A DNA stretch of 64,000 bases from Rugamonas brunnea (GCF_014042345.1 NZ_JACEZT010000015.1:78539-142538), one strand, 5' to 3'. Shown: positions 33,644-42,257, numbered from the stretch's first letter. Numbers and translations are program-made. The notes: generated by a model from the sequence alone, not told the origin.

Positions 33644-34534
33644 ATGGACATCAAATGGCTGGAAGACTTCTTAAGCCTTGCACAAACACGCAATTTTTCG
33701 AGATCGGCCAGTGACCGCAACGTCACGCAGTCGGCCTTCAGCCGACGCATCCAGGCGCTCGAAGCCTGGGTTGGCGCCGACCTGGTTGACCGTAGCAGCT
33801 ATCCTTTAGTCCTGACCCCGGCTGGCAAGCTATTTAGTAGCTCAGCCACAGAAGCGATGCGCCAATTGAATGATGCGCGTGCCGTATTACGGGTTGAGGA
33901 AAACAAGGGGCAAGTCCTGCGCGTCTCCGCAGGCCACGCCCTGGCACTGAATTTCTTCCCGAATTGGCTCAACTCGTTGCAGATGCCTAACGACCACTTG
34001 CGTGTCCGTATTCTCCCCACCAACGTGCACGACTCCGTGCTCTCGCTCATTGAGGGCAATTGCGATCTGCTATTGTGCTACCACCACGCCGAACTGCCGA
34101 TTGAGCTTGATGCCCAGCGCTTCACGTTCAAGCACATCGGCGACGAAACCGTGATGCCAGTGTCGATACCCGGCCGCTCGGGATCGCCGGCATTCTCTCT
34201 GCCTGGCGCGAAAAACATTCCTGTGCCATACCTCGGCTATACGCCGACCTCGTATTTTGGACGTGTGGTTCAGCGTATTCAGTCCCGTGTGGATCAGCCA
34301 TGCTGTCTGCAGCACTACTACGAGAGCGATCTGGCAGAGCTATTAAGGACAATGGCCCTTTCCGGTCACGGCGTTGCCTGGCTTCCCGAAAGTTGCATCG
34401 CTCAGGATCTGGCGGAAGGGACGCTGGTCCGCGCCGGGGGCGATCAGTGGTCCATGAATCTCGAAATACGCATGTTCCGCACGCTCGGCCCCGGCAAGCC
34501 ATTACTTGAGAGCGTCTGGAATCAACTGCCGTAA
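33644..34534 (+). CDS. LysR-family regulator of the aspartate locus
   Basis: A 296-residue LysR protein. The HTH lies at about residues 1-60 (MDIKWLEDFLSLAQTRNFSR and QSAFSRRIQALEAW), with the effector domain from about residue 90. The start at 33644 follows GGAGGT. A -10-like TATAAT lies at 33611. It is immediately upstream of the symporter and aspartate ammonia-lyase genes, and both of those promoters carry TATGC-N7-GCATA boxes of the LysR type, so it is the likely activator of aspartate uptake and breakdown. Confidence 0.87.
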   Translation: MDIKWLEDFLSLAQTRNFSRSASDRNVTQSAFSRRIQALEAWVGADLVDRSSYPLVLTPAGKLFSSSATEAMRQLNDARAVLRVEENKGQVLRVSAGHALALNFFPNWLNSLQMPNDHLRVRILPTNVHDSVLSLIEGNCDLLLCYHHAELPIELDAQRFTFKHIGDETVMPVSIPGRSGSPAFSLPGAKNIPVPYLGYTPTSYFGRVVQRIQSRVDQPCCLQHYYESDLAELLRTMALSGHGVAWLPESCIAQDLAEGTLVRAGGDQWSMNLEIRMFRTLGPGKPLLESVWNQLP

Positions 34535-34603
34535 TTTCTCCGCCAAACTCTGGCCAGGCTTCCATCCATGCGCCAGCTTCGATTTGCAGTTTCGGAATAG
34601 TTA

Positions 34604-34620
34604 TATGCCGAAGTAGCATA
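34604..34620. promoter_or_regulatory. LysR-type box upstream of the symporter
   Basis: TATGC-CGAAGTA-GCATA followed by AAT. The same arms, 7-bp spacing and AAT tail recur at 38647-38663 before aspartate ammonia-lyase. Confidence 0.6.
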
Positions 34621-34744
34621 AATCAGCCGTCCCGCAATCCTACACTGGGTGCATCTCCAAAGGTCTTTCCGTGGAAATACTCCACCGGTCAGCCCGCAGG
34701 AGCCACCTAAAAATACAGTTCTTACCAATGGGAGCGGGACAAGC

Positions 34745-36013
34745 ATGAGAAGCGTTAAATTAACTACATGGATTATGATCGCCATGATCCTGGGGATCGC
34801 GGTGGGCGCAGTCTGCCACGGCCAAGCCGCCACGCCAGCCGACGCCAAGGATATCGCCGGCTATTTCAGCCTGGTCACCGACCTGTTCCTGCGACTGATC
34901 AAAATGATCATCGCTCCGCTGGTATTGGCCACCCTGGTCAGCGGCATCGCCAGCATGAACGATGGCAAGGCCCTCGGCCGCATCGGCGTCAAGGCCTTCA
35001 TCTGGTTCGTGCTGGCCTCGCTCGTTTCGCTGTCGCTGGGCTTGCTGTTTTCCAATCTGCTGCATCCCGGCCAGGCGCTGGGCCTGCCTTTGCCCGAACT
35101 GGGTTCGGCGACCAAGCTGAGCACCGCGAACTTCAGCCTCAAGGATTTCGTGACCCACCTCGTTCCGAAGAGCTTCTTCGAAGCGATGGCGAATAACGAA
35201 ATCCTGCAGATCCTGGTGTTCTCCCTGTTCTTTGGCTGCGCCGCGGCGTCCGCGCGACCGGGGGAAGCGCGCACGGTGGTCACATTCACGGACGAGGTGA
35301 CTGGCATCATGCTGCGGCTCACCGGCTACGTGATGCGCTTCGCCCCGCTCGGCGTGTTTGCCGCGATGGCGGCGGCGATCACCGTACAGGGCTTCGGCGC
35401 GCTGGCCACCTACGGCAAGTTGCTGGGGAGTTTCTTCCTGGCCTTGGCGGTCCTGTGGACGGTGTTGATCGTCGCCGGCTTCGCCTTCATCGGGCCGCGC
35501 GTCTTCACGCTGCTGTCCATGCTGCGCGAACCCATCATGCTGGGCTTCTCGACGGCCAGCAGCGAATCCGCTTATCCCAAGCTGCTGGAGCAATTGGAAA
35601 AGTTCGGACTGGATAACAAGATCACAGGCTTTGTGCTGCCGCTCGGTTACTCGTTCAATCTGGACGGTTCCATGATGTATCAATCGTTCGCCGCGCTCTT
35701 CATCGCCCAGGCCTACAACATCGACATGTCGCTCACCCAGCAGCTGACCATGCTGTTGGTCTTGATGGTGAGCAGCAAAGGCATGGCGGGCGTGCCGCGC
35801 GGCTCGCTGGTGGTGGTCGCGGCCGTGCTGCCCATGTTTGGGCTGCCGGAAGCCGGACTCTTGCTCATCATGGGCATCGACCAGATCTTCGACATGGCGC
35901 GCACCGCCACCAATGTGCTGGGCAATGGTATCGCCACCGCGGTCGTGTCCAAGTGGGAAACCAGTCCGGTTGCCCTTGCCGCAAGCCAGCCGGCGATCGC
36001 CGCCGTCCCCTGA
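34745..36013 (+). CDS. Dicarboxylate/amino acid:cation symporter (DAACS family)
   Basis: A 422-residue symporter of the GltP/DctA family with about eight membrane helices and two re-entrant loops. The serine-rich loop STASSESAYPKLLEQ and the substrate-binding GYSFNLDGSMMYQSFAALFI helix are both intact. Members carry C4-dicarboxylates, aspartate or glutamate with H+ or Na+. With aspartate ammonia-lyase and a racemase-family gene nearby, aspartate is the most likely substrate. A LysR box lies about 125 bp upstream, and an intrinsic terminator follows 18 bp after the stop. Confidence 0.9.
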   Translation: MRSVKLTTWIMIAMILGIAVGAVCHGQAATPADAKDIAGYFSLVTDLFLRLIKMIIAPLVLATLVSGIASMNDGKALGRIGVKAFIWFVLASLVSLSLGLLFSNLLHPGQALGLPLPELGSATKLSTANFSLKDFVTHLVPKSFFEAMANNEILQILVFSLFFGCAAASARPGEARTVVTFTDEVTGIMLRLTGYVMRFAPLGVFAAMAAAITVQGFGALATYGKLLGSFFLALAVLWTVLIVAGFAFIGPRVFTLLSMLREPIMLGFSTASSESAYPKLLEQLEKFGLDNKITGFVLPLGYSFNLDGSMMYQSFAALFIAQAYNIDMSLTQQLTMLLVLMVSSKGMAGVPRGSLVVVAAVLPMFGLPEAGLLLIMGIDQIFDMARTATNVLGNGIATAVVSKWETSPVALAASQPAIAAVP

Positions 36014-36030
36014 GCAAGCCTCGTCCACTA

Positions 36031-36060
36031 AGCCACCGGCTCAGCCGGTGGCTTTATTTC
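36031..36060 (+). terminator. Intrinsic terminator after the symporter
   Basis: Perfect 10-bp stem AGCCACCGGC/GCCGGTGGCT with a 3-nt loop followed by TTATTTC. It is only 17 bp before the next start, so the binding-protein gene needs readthrough or a promoter overlapping the hairpin. Confidence 0.8.
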
Positions 36061-36076
36061 ATTGATGGAGTTATCC

Positions 36077-36952
36077 ATGTCCCTCACTTCAAAATTCTCA
36101 ATCGGCGCCCTGCTCTGCTTCGGCATGTCCACGCTCTGCCACGCGGAACATCCGGCCGGCACCCTGCAAAAAATCGCAGCCAATGGCACCATCGTCGTGG
36201 GTTACCGCCCCGCCTCGGTGCCGTTTTCCATGCGTAACGGAAGCGCGGCACCCACTGGTTACACGCTCGATCTGTGCGCGCATATCATCGACAATATCCG
36301 CAAGGAATGGGCGCCGGACCTCAAGGTAAGGTATGTGGAGGTCAAGTCAAGCGACCGCATCCAGAAGCTGGTGGATGGCGAGATCGATCTGGAATGCGGC
36401 TCCACCACCAATACCCGCGAGCGCGCGGAACAGGTCACCTTCGCCAATACGACGTTCGTGACATCGAGCCGGATTCTGACGCATGCCTCCAGCACCATCA
36501 ACAGCGTGGCCGGGTTGAAAGGACATCGCGTCGCCATTGCACAGGGCGCCAGCGTGGCGCCGCTGCTGAGCAAAATCGATGTCGAACAGGGATTGAACAT
36601 CCACTATGTGCGGGTGAAGGACTTCACCGATGGTTTCGAGGCGCTCGACAGCGGCAAGGTGGATGCCTTCGTCAGCGACGATATTCAATTCGCCCAGTAC
36701 ATCGCGCACTCCACCCACCCCAAGGACTATGCGATCGTTGGCGCCCCCCTCTCAATCGACGCGCTGGGGATCATGATGCGGAAGCAGGATGTCCAGTTGC
36801 ACGGCATCGCCAATCGAACGCTGTCGGCGCTGGTGGCCAGCGGCGAGTTCAACAAGATCTATGCCAAATGGTTTATCACGCCGTCGTTGCAGTTTCCAAT
36901 GAGCGAGGCGCTGAAAAAACTGTTGAAAAATCCAAGCAATCAGGCACTTTGA
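36077..36952 (+). CDS. Amino-acid-type periplasmic binding protein (SBP_bac_3, GltI-like), no ABC partner nearby
   Basis: A 291-residue secreted binding protein with a signal peptide (MSLTSKFSIGALLCFGMSTL, cut after CHA) and the family-3 solute-binding fold. The VVGYRPASVPFSM, YTLDLCAHI and LECGSTTNTRERAEQVTF elements are those of glutamate/aspartate binding proteins. GGAG at 6 nt supports the start at 36077. No ABC permease or ATPase follows; the gene lies between a symporter terminator and its own terminator. It may serve a transporter encoded elsewhere, or act as a sensor component. Confidence 0.85.
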   Translation: MSLTSKFSIGALLCFGMSTLCHAEHPAGTLQKIAANGTIVVGYRPASVPFSMRNGSAAPTGYTLDLCAHIIDNIRKEWAPDLKVRYVEVKSSDRIQKLVDGEIDLECGSTTNTRERAEQVTFANTTFVTSSRILTHASSTINSVAGLKGHRVAIAQGASVAPLLSKIDVEQGLNIHYVRVKDFTDGFEALDSGKVDAFVSDDIQFAQYIAHSTHPKDYAIVGAPLSIDALGIMMRKQDVQLHGIANRTLSALVASGEFNKIYAKWFITPSLQFPMSEALKKLLKNPSNQAL

Positions 36953-36960
36953 AGCGCCTG

Positions 36961-36989
36961 GGCGGGCAGCGGTGGCTGCCCGCCTTTCT
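36961..36989 (+). terminator. Intrinsic terminator after the binding-protein gene
   Basis: Perfect 10-bp stem GGCGGGCAGC/GCTGCCCGCC with a GGTG loop, then TTTCT, starting 8 bp after the stop codon and ahead of the convergent racemase-family gene. Confidence 0.75.
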
Positions 36990-36995
36990 CCCCCC

Positions 36996-38507
36996 TTACG
37001 CGCCGCCGCGCGCCAGTTCAACACAGCGTCGCGCCAGGATCGCGGTGGGGTCCAGCAGCACGATACGGCGTTCTCCAAGCGGAAACGCCGCATCCTCCCG
37101 CAACAGCAATGGCAGTTCGGTGCAGCCCAGGATCACCACGCTGGCGCCGGCCTGCACCAGGTGGTTCAGCGCCAGCATCAGATCCGCCCTGCACTCCCCC
37201 TCCAGATAGCCGGCCTTGATGCCCCGCTCGCCATAGATGGCGCGCATCACCAATGCCTGATGCGCCTGGTCCGGGACCAGCAGTTCAAACGACGCGCCAG
37301 CGGCCGCGTCATGATAGACGCGGCTCTGGATGGTGCCGCTGGTCGCCAGCAAGCCCACGCGTCGATGCTCCGGGTGGTGCCGTGTGATGTGATGGACCGT
37401 TTCGTGCAGCATGTTTATGATCGGCACGGCGACCTGCGCACTGATACGCTGCAGATAAGCGTGGGCGGTGTTGCAGGGAATCGCGATCAGGTCGGCATGA
37501 TTGGCTTCCAGGCGCTTGCAGGCGGCGTAGATTGCCAGGGTGGGGTCCTCGCCGTCGCCGATCAGGTTGGCGGTGCGGTCGGGGATCTGCGGGTTGTGCT
37601 CGACGATTAATTTGACGTGTTCCTGATCCCGGTCGGCGCTCGTATTCACGATGATCTTGTCCATAAAATCAACCGTCGCGGCGGGACCGACACCGCCGAT
37701 GATGCCGATCTTGAACGACTGCGGCGGCATCTGCTCGCGGATCGCGAGCGCGTAGTCGACGTAGGCCTGGTTGCTGTCCATCGCCGGTATGCCGGCGACA
37801 TTCAGCAGGCTCGCTATCATAGCGATTTCCGTGGTGCCGGGCACGATCAAATCCGCGCCTTGCGCCATCAGGCTACGGCACGCTTCCAGCAGCAGCGCCA
37901 CCGCCCCCGGCGACCGGTCATGGGCTTTCAACCCTGCCTGGCCATACACCGCCTCCATCACGCGATCGCGCTGTACCTGCGGCGAGGGATAGAGCACCCG
38001 ATACCCGGCCGGTTCCAGATGCCGCTCGAACAGCCGCTGGCCGAGCACATAGTCGGAGGTCAGCACGCCGACGGTGCGCGCCGCGGGGGCGTTTTGCCGG
38101 AGCGCCGCCAACAGGGCATCCATCAGACTGATGATCGGCAGGCGCAGCTCAATGCGCAACTGGTGCAGGAAGGTATGGCTGATAAAGCAAGGCAGCATCG
38201 CGCAGTGCGCGCCCGCCCCTTCGTAGCGCTGCAGCATATCGTAGATGTAGAGCATGCGGCCAGCCAGTTCGGGCGCGCCGCCTTCCAGCCGGCCCTCGCC
38301 CTGGAACGGATGCTGCTCATATAAAACGGCATAGTCGCTGGCGTGGCCGCCCGCTGCGATGCTGCGCAACAGTTTGCCGTGCACGTCGGCGCCGGCCAGC
38401 GCGCCGAGACCGCCAATGATGCCGATGCAGATCTTCGCGGCGCCGGTGGAAGTGGGGAATGTAGGTGTAGGAGACATGGGCTTTGTGGTATGCGGGAGAT
38501 AGCTCAT
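36996..38507 (-). CDS. Two-domain aspartate/glutamate racemase family protein
   Basis: A 503-residue protein made of two tandem Asp/Glu-racemase domains (about residues 25-260 and 265-500), each beginning with an IGIIGG motif. Racemases need two catalytic cysteines. The C-terminal domain has both (IPCNTAH and GCTEL). The N-terminal domain keeps the first (LPCFISH) but has GTTEI in place of GCTE, so it is probably inactive or altered. Single-domain enzymes are about 230 residues and dimeric, so this looks like a fused pair. In this locus it could convert D- to L-aspartate for the ammonia-lyase. The start is uncertain: 38477 is an alternative, as neither ribosome site is strong. Confidence 0.8.
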   Translation of the reverse strand: MSYLPHTTKPMSPTPTFPTSTGAAKICIGIIGGLGALAGADVHGKLLRSIAAGGHASDYAVLYEQHPFQGEGRLEGGAPELAGRMLYIYDMLQRYEGAGAHCAMLPCFISHTFLHQLRIELRLPIISLMDALLAALRQNAPAARTVGVLTSDYVLGQRLFERHLEPAGYRVLYPSPQVQRDRVMEAVYGQAGLKAHDRSPGAVALLLEACRSLMAQGADLIVPGTTEIAMIASLLNVAGIPAMDSNQAYVDYALAIREQMPPQSFKIGIIGGVGPAATVDFMDKIIVNTSADRDQEHVKLIVEHNPQIPDRTANLIGDGEDPTLAIYAACKRLEANHADLIAIPCNTAHAYLQRISAQVAVPIINMLHETVHHITRHHPEHRRVGLLATSGTIQSRVYHDAAAGASFELLVPDQAHQALVMRAIYGERGIKAGYLEGECRADLMLALNHLVQAGASVVILGCTELPLLLREDAAFPLGERRIVLLDPTAILARRCVELARGGA

Positions 38508-38535
38508 ACGATATCCATGTCCGACCGCCAAGTTA

Positions 38536-38555
38536 TGCAATTTAGACCTGACCCC
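38536..38555. repeat. Short copy of an ACCTGACCCC-type dispersed element
   Basis: TGCAATTTAGACCTGACCCC, in the gap between the racemase-family and lyase genes. Its ACCTGACCCC part recurs in both arms of the long hairpin at 48930-49003. The string resembles REP-type elements known in several proteobacteria, but that link is recollection rather than a search result. Confidence 0.4.
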
Positions 38556-38646
38556 ATGCGACGCAGGCATAGCAACGTAGCCGGCGCAATGCGACGCGGT
38601 TCGGGCTCGATCGCCGGAGCTGTGGCATTCCCGTATGACATCAATG

Positions 38647-38663
38647 TATGCTGAATCGGCATA
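38647..38663. promoter_or_regulatory. LysR-type box upstream of aspartate ammonia-lyase
   Basis: TATGC-TGAATCG-GCATA followed by AAT, about 90 bp before the lyase start. Arms, spacing and trailing AAT match the box at 34604-34620. Confidence 0.6.
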
Positions 38664-38753
38664 AATGCCTGGCATCGCGTCTCTAGAATCACTTCCATCC
38701 GCTGCACCCCAACGCGGCGTTGGCGAAGTCCCATTCAAGCAAGGAGAGACAGG

Positions 38754-40169
38754 ATGAGCATGGCAACACGAATAGAACACGATCTGCTGGGCGAACGCAC
38801 CGTGCCCGACAGCGCGTATTACGGCATCCACACATTGCGGGCGCTGGAAAACTTCCCGGTTTCCGGCACGCCCATTTCGCAATGGCCGGGCCTGATCATC
38901 GCACTGGCGATGGTCAAACAGGCGGCGGCGCTCACCAACCACAAGCTGGAGCTGTTGAGCAGCGCGCACCTCGACGCCATCGTCGCCGCATGCCAGCAAA
39001 TCATCGAAGGCGAGTTTCACCAGCACTTCGTGGTCGACATGATACAAGGCGGCGCCGGGACCTCCACCAATATGAACGCCAATGAAGTGATCGCGAACCT
39101 GGCGCTGGATCTGCTGCGCCAGCCGCGCGGGGCCTATCATGTGCTCCATCCCAACGAGCATGTGAACCTGAGCCAGAGCACCAACGATGTCTACCCCACC
39201 GCGCTTCGGCTGGCGACCTACCGCGCGATGGATGACCTGGTGGCGGCGATGGACGTGCTGAAACTGGCGTGCCGCACCAAATCCGCCGAGTTCGCCGATG
39301 TCATCAAGATGGGACGCACCCAGCTGCAGGACGCGGTGCCCATGACCTTGGGACAGGAGTTCGCCACCTATGCCGTGATGCTGACCGAAGACCAGGAACG
39401 CCTGCGCGAGGCGGCGATGCTGATGTGCGAGATCAACCTGGGCGCCACGGCCATCGGCACCGGCATCAACGCCCACCCCGATTATGCGGAGCTGGTGTGC
39501 GTCGCGCTGCGCCAGATCAGCGGCGCGCCGCTGTCGACCTCGATAGACTTGGTCGAGGCGACCCAGGACGTGGGCGCCTTCGTCCAGCTGTCCGGCGTGC
39601 TGAAGCGGGTGGCGCTGAAGCTGTCGAAGATCTGCAACGACCTGCGCCTGCTGTCGAGCGGACCGCGCGCCGGCTTCGGCGAGATCAACTTGCCGGCCAT
39701 GCAGGCCGGCTCCAGCATCATGCCCGGCAAAGTCAATCCCGTCATTCCCGAGGTGGTCAATCAGATCGCCTTCGAAGTGCTGGGCAACGACGTCACGGTC
39801 AGCTTCGCCGCCGAAGCCGGCCAGCTGCAGCTGAACGCTTTCGAGCCCATCATCGGCTACAGCCTGTTCAAGAGCATCAGCCACCTCACCGTGGGATGCA
39901 CCCTGCTGGCGACGCGCTGCATCAACGGCATCACCGCCAATCGCACCGCCCTGCAGGCCAGTGTGGAAAACTCCATCGGCCTGGTGACCGCGTTGACTCC
40001 CTACATCGGCTACGAAGCCGCCACCCGCATCGCTCAGCTTGCACTCAGCAGCGGCCGGGGCGTGGCGGAACTGGTCGTCGAACACGGCCTGCTGACCGAG
40101 TCCGAATTGCGTCAACTCCTGCAACCGGCGCAGTTGACCAGGCCGCGGCTATCGCCGCTGGCCGCATAG
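38754..40169 (+). CDS. aspA: Aspartate ammonia-lyase
   Basis: A 471-residue member of the fumarase/aspartase family, which splits L-aspartate into fumarate and ammonia. The substrate signature GSSIMPGKVNP is intact, as are TNMNANEVIAN and GRTQLQDAVP. The N-terminal PDSAYYGIHTLRALENFPVSG region (residues about 18-38) is the aspartase rather than the fumarase form. It acts in the cytoplasm and links the symporter's substrate to the TCA cycle. It has its own promoter region with a LysR box, and a purine-rich AAGGAGAGACAGG stretch precedes the ATG. A porin gene follows after 139 bp. Length and motifs make the call strong. Confidence 0.93.
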   Translation: MSMATRIEHDLLGERTVPDSAYYGIHTLRALENFPVSGTPISQWPGLIIALAMVKQAAALTNHKLELLSSAHLDAIVAACQQIIEGEFHQHFVVDMIQGGAGTSTNMNANEVIANLALDLLRQPRGAYHVLHPNEHVNLSQSTNDVYPTALRLATYRAMDDLVAAMDVLKLACRTKSAEFADVIKMGRTQLQDAVPMTLGQEFATYAVMLTEDQERLREAAMLMCEINLGATAIGTGINAHPDYAELVCVALRQISGAPLSTSIDLVEATQDVGAFVQLSGVLKRVALKLSKICNDLRLLSSGPRAGFGEINLPAMQAGSSIMPGKVNPVIPEVVNQIAFEVLGNDVTVSFAAEAGQLQLNAFEPIIGYSLFKSISHLTVGCTLLATRCINGITANRTALQASVENSIGLVTALTPYIGYEAATRIAQLALSSGRGVAELVVEHGLLTESELRQLLQPAQLTRPRLSPLAA

Positions 40170-40206
40170 ACGACACGCAGAACCACCCTTACCGATTGTC
40201 CTGACA

Positions 40207-40249
40207 GACAGGCGTCCTGCCGGGCGCCGGGAGGACGCGCACGCCTGTC
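40207..40249. other. Nested inverted repeat between aspA and the porin gene
   Basis: Outer arms GACAGGCGT/ACGCCTGTC enclose a second pair, GTCCT/AGGAC. There is no T tract, so it may be an mRNA leader or stabilising structure ahead of the porin gene rather than a terminator. Confidence 0.4.
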
Positions 40250-40308
40250 AACGGCCACACCGGCCTTGCTCATCTTTTTATAACAACGTTTCAAAACAGG
40301 GAGAACAC

Positions 40309-41301
40309 ATGAAATCGCACACCACCTGCCTCGCGCTCATCGGATGCCTTTGCGGCGTCGCCTCGGCGCAATCCAACGTCACCATCTACGGTATCGCCGA
40401 CGCCGGCATCGTGCGCGAAACCGGCGGCGCCGCCGGCAGCGTCAGTCGCGTGAGCAGCGGCGTGGGCTCCGGCTCGCGCCTGGGCTTCAAGGGCAAGGAA
40501 GACCTTGGCGACGGCCTGAGCGCCTTCTTCCAGCTGGAAAACGGCTACAACATCGACACCGGCAGCGCCGGCCAGGGCGGACTGTTGTTCGGCCGCCAAG
40601 CTTTCGTCGGCCTGTCCGGCAAATATGGCGCCATCTCGCTGGGGCGCCAGTATTCACCGCTGTACACCACGTTGCGCGATGTCGTGGACCCGTTTGAAAG
40701 CGGCTTGGCTGGCAATGTCAACAACATCATTCCCGGCAATACGCGGGTCGACAATATGGTGGAGTACAAGACCCCACGCTACGCGGGTTTTGCCGCCGAT
40801 GTGGCCTACGGCGCGGGAGAAGCCGCTGGCGACAGCGCCAGGAACCGCACATTGGGCGCGGCGCTCAGCTACGCCGATGGCCCGTTGAATGTGACGCTGA
40901 CCAACCATATCAAGGAAAATGCCGACGCCAGCGATAGCGCGCGCTACAGCCTGGTCGTGGCAAAGTACAAGGTCGGCGCGTTCAGCGTGGACTTCGCACA
41001 CGGCGTCACCCACGGCCTGGCGGGCGCCCGCAGCAAGGACGATGTGCTGGGCGGCACCTGGTCGACCGGCCCGCACACGGTGCTGGCCTCGTATATCCGC
41101 CATGACGATCAAACCGCCGCCAACAAGGATGCGCATCAGTGGGCGGTAGCTTATTTGTACGGGCTGTCCAAGCGTACCGACCTCTATCTGAGCTACGGCC
41201 ATATTGACAACCGCAACGGCGCCGCCTATACGGTGGGCAATGGCACGGATACGGGGACGGGTAACACCGGCACCGATATTGGCATCCGCCATCGCTTCTA
41301 A
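40309..41301 (+). CDS. Gram-negative trimeric porin
   Basis: A 330-residue general porin. It has a signal peptide cleaved after VASA, then SNVTIYGIADAGIVRETGG, the standard first strand of betaproteobacterial porins, the RLGFKGKEDLG loop, and a C terminus GIRHRF with the terminal Phe. A 16-stranded trimeric channel is expected. CAGGGAG lies just upstream of the ATG. It follows aspA in the same direction and may share its control, giving outer-membrane access for aspartate or other anions; that link is inference. The hairpin at 41330-41351 lies 28 bp after the stop. Confidence 0.92.
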   Translation: MKSHTTCLALIGCLCGVASAQSNVTIYGIADAGIVRETGGAAGSVSRVSSGVGSGSRLGFKGKEDLGDGLSAFFQLENGYNIDTGSAGQGGLLFGRQAFVGLSGKYGAISLGRQYSPLYTTLRDVVDPFESGLAGNVNNIIPGNTRVDNMVEYKTPRYAGFAADVAYGAGEAAGDSARNRTLGAALSYADGPLNVTLTNHIKENADASDSARYSLVVAKYKVGAFSVDFAHGVTHGLAGARSKDDVLGGTWSTGPHTVLASYIRHDDQTAANKDAHQWAVAYLYGLSKRTDLYLSYGHIDNRNGAAYTVGNGTDTGTGNTGTDIGIRHRF

Positions 41302-41324
41302 TTTTCCTGCTGCCTGGAGAAAAC

Positions 41325-41351
41325 GAAAAAGGCCAACCCGAAGGTTGGCCT
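41325..41351 (-). terminator. Terminator shared by tRNA-Pro and possibly the porin gene
   Basis: Perfect 9-bp stem AGGCCAACC/GGTTGGCCT with a CGAA loop (41330-41351). The T-rich tract lies on the minus strand, so it mainly ends tRNA-Pro; the plus-strand side has only a weak T tract. Confidence 0.75.
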
Positions 41352-41367
41352 ATCTCGTTGATTCTAT

Positions 41368-41444
41368 TGGTCGGGGCGAGAAGATTCGAACTTCCGACCC
41401 CTTGCACCCCATGCAAGTACGCTACCAGGCTGCGCTACGCCCCG
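41368..41444 (-). tRNA. tRNA-Pro (anticodon GGG)
   Basis: A 77-nt cloverleaf on the minus strand. The acceptor stem is CGGGGCG/CGCCCCG, the anticodon stem CTTGC/GCAAG with loop ATGGGGT, and the T-loop GTTCGAATC. A genomically encoded CCA follows the A73 discriminator base. The anticodon GGG reads CCC and CCU proline codons. No integrase or attachment-site repeat was seen beside it. Confidence 0.95.
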
Positions 41445-41455
41445 ACTAGGCAAGC

Positions 41456-41461
41456 ATTATA
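41456..41461 (-). promoter_or_regulatory. -10 box of the tRNA-Pro promoter
   Basis: Perfect TATAAT on the minus strand, 11 bp before the tRNA 5' end, so transcription would begin just ahead of it. The -35 is weak (TGGCAA at 17 bp). Confidence 0.6.
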
Positions 41462-41549
41462 GCAGCCCGCTTATCCTTTTGCCATACTTGCGGAAGACCT
41501 TTCCACAATAAACCTTACATTTAGCTCGGATATTCCCGGGCCGAAACGC

Positions 41550-42257
41550 TCACACCAGCTTGACGGCCAGTTCCGGCAAGCCATCCACCCGCCCGACCAG
41601 CGCCTGGCCGCGCACCACGGCGCCCACGCCTTCCGGTGTGCCGGTGAAAATCAAGTCCCCCGGCTCCAGCGCGAACAAGGTCGACAGGTTGGCAATCGTC
41701 TCGCTCACGGACCAGATCAGGTGGGCAATGGTGCTGTCCTGCTTGCGCACGCCGTCCACGTCCAGTGTGATGGTCGCGTGGTTGATGTCGCCCGCTTCGG
41801 CCGCGCGCACCAGTGTGCCCACGGGCGCGGAGAAGTCGAAGGCCTTGCCCACTTCCCACGGCCGGCCGGCGTCGCGCATCTTGAACTGCAGGTCGCGGCG
41901 CGTCATGTCCAGGCCCACGGCGTAGCCGTAGATGTGACGCGCGGCGTCCTCCACGGCGATATTGCGGCCGCCCACGCCCAGCGCCACGACCAGCTCGCAC
42001 TCGTAGTGCAGGTTGGCCGTGGCCGGCGGATACGGCAGCTCCAGCACCTGCCCCGGCGCGACCGGCACCACGGCCTGCGCGTCGTTCGGTTTGCAGAAGA
42101 AGAACGGCGGTTCGCGCTCGGGATCGTAGCCCATCTCGCGCGCGTGCGCGGCGTAGTTGCGGCCGACGCAGTAGACGCGCCGCACGGGAAAGCGCTGTTC
42201 AGTGCCGGCCACAGGCAGGCCGACGATGTCATGGGCAGGGAAAACGTAGGAAGTCAT
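41550..42257 (-). CDS. Fumarylacetoacetate hydrolase family protein
   Basis: A 235-residue FAH-fold protein. The metal ligands are expected in HYECELVVALG and GYAVGLDMTRRDLQ, and the GTPEGVGAV loop near the C terminus is typical. Small members of this length act as acylpyruvate hydrolases, oxaloacetate decarboxylases or related lyases. The N-terminal VYCVGRNYAAHAREMG run is characteristic of the acylpyruvase-like branch. AAGGAA supports the start. It follows the TetR gene by 56 bp in the same direction but does not belong to an evident pathway here. Confidence 0.85.
   Translation of the reverse strand: MTSYVFPAHDIVGLPVAGTEQRFPVRRVYCVGRNYAAHAREMGYDPEREPPFFFCKPNDAQAVVPVAPGQVLELPYPPATANLHYECELVVALGVGGRNIAVEDAARHIYGYAVGLDMTRRDLQFKMRDAGRPWEVGKAFDFSAPVGTLVRAAEAGDINHATITLDVDGVRKQDSTIAHLIWSVSETIANLSTLFALEPGDLIFTGTPEGVGAVVRGQALVGRVDGLPELAVKLV

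Noticed and set aside
36996..40124. A single open frame of over 1000 codons covering the racemase-family gene and the region antisense to aspartate ammonia-lyase
   Set aside because: The part beyond 38507 is antisense to a strongly conserved aspartase gene and has no protein-like conservation. Only the racemase portion is real.
41368..41549. tRNA-Pro as an integration site for a mobile element
   Set aside because: No integrase, no repeat of the tRNA 3' end and no change in gene type were seen next to it.
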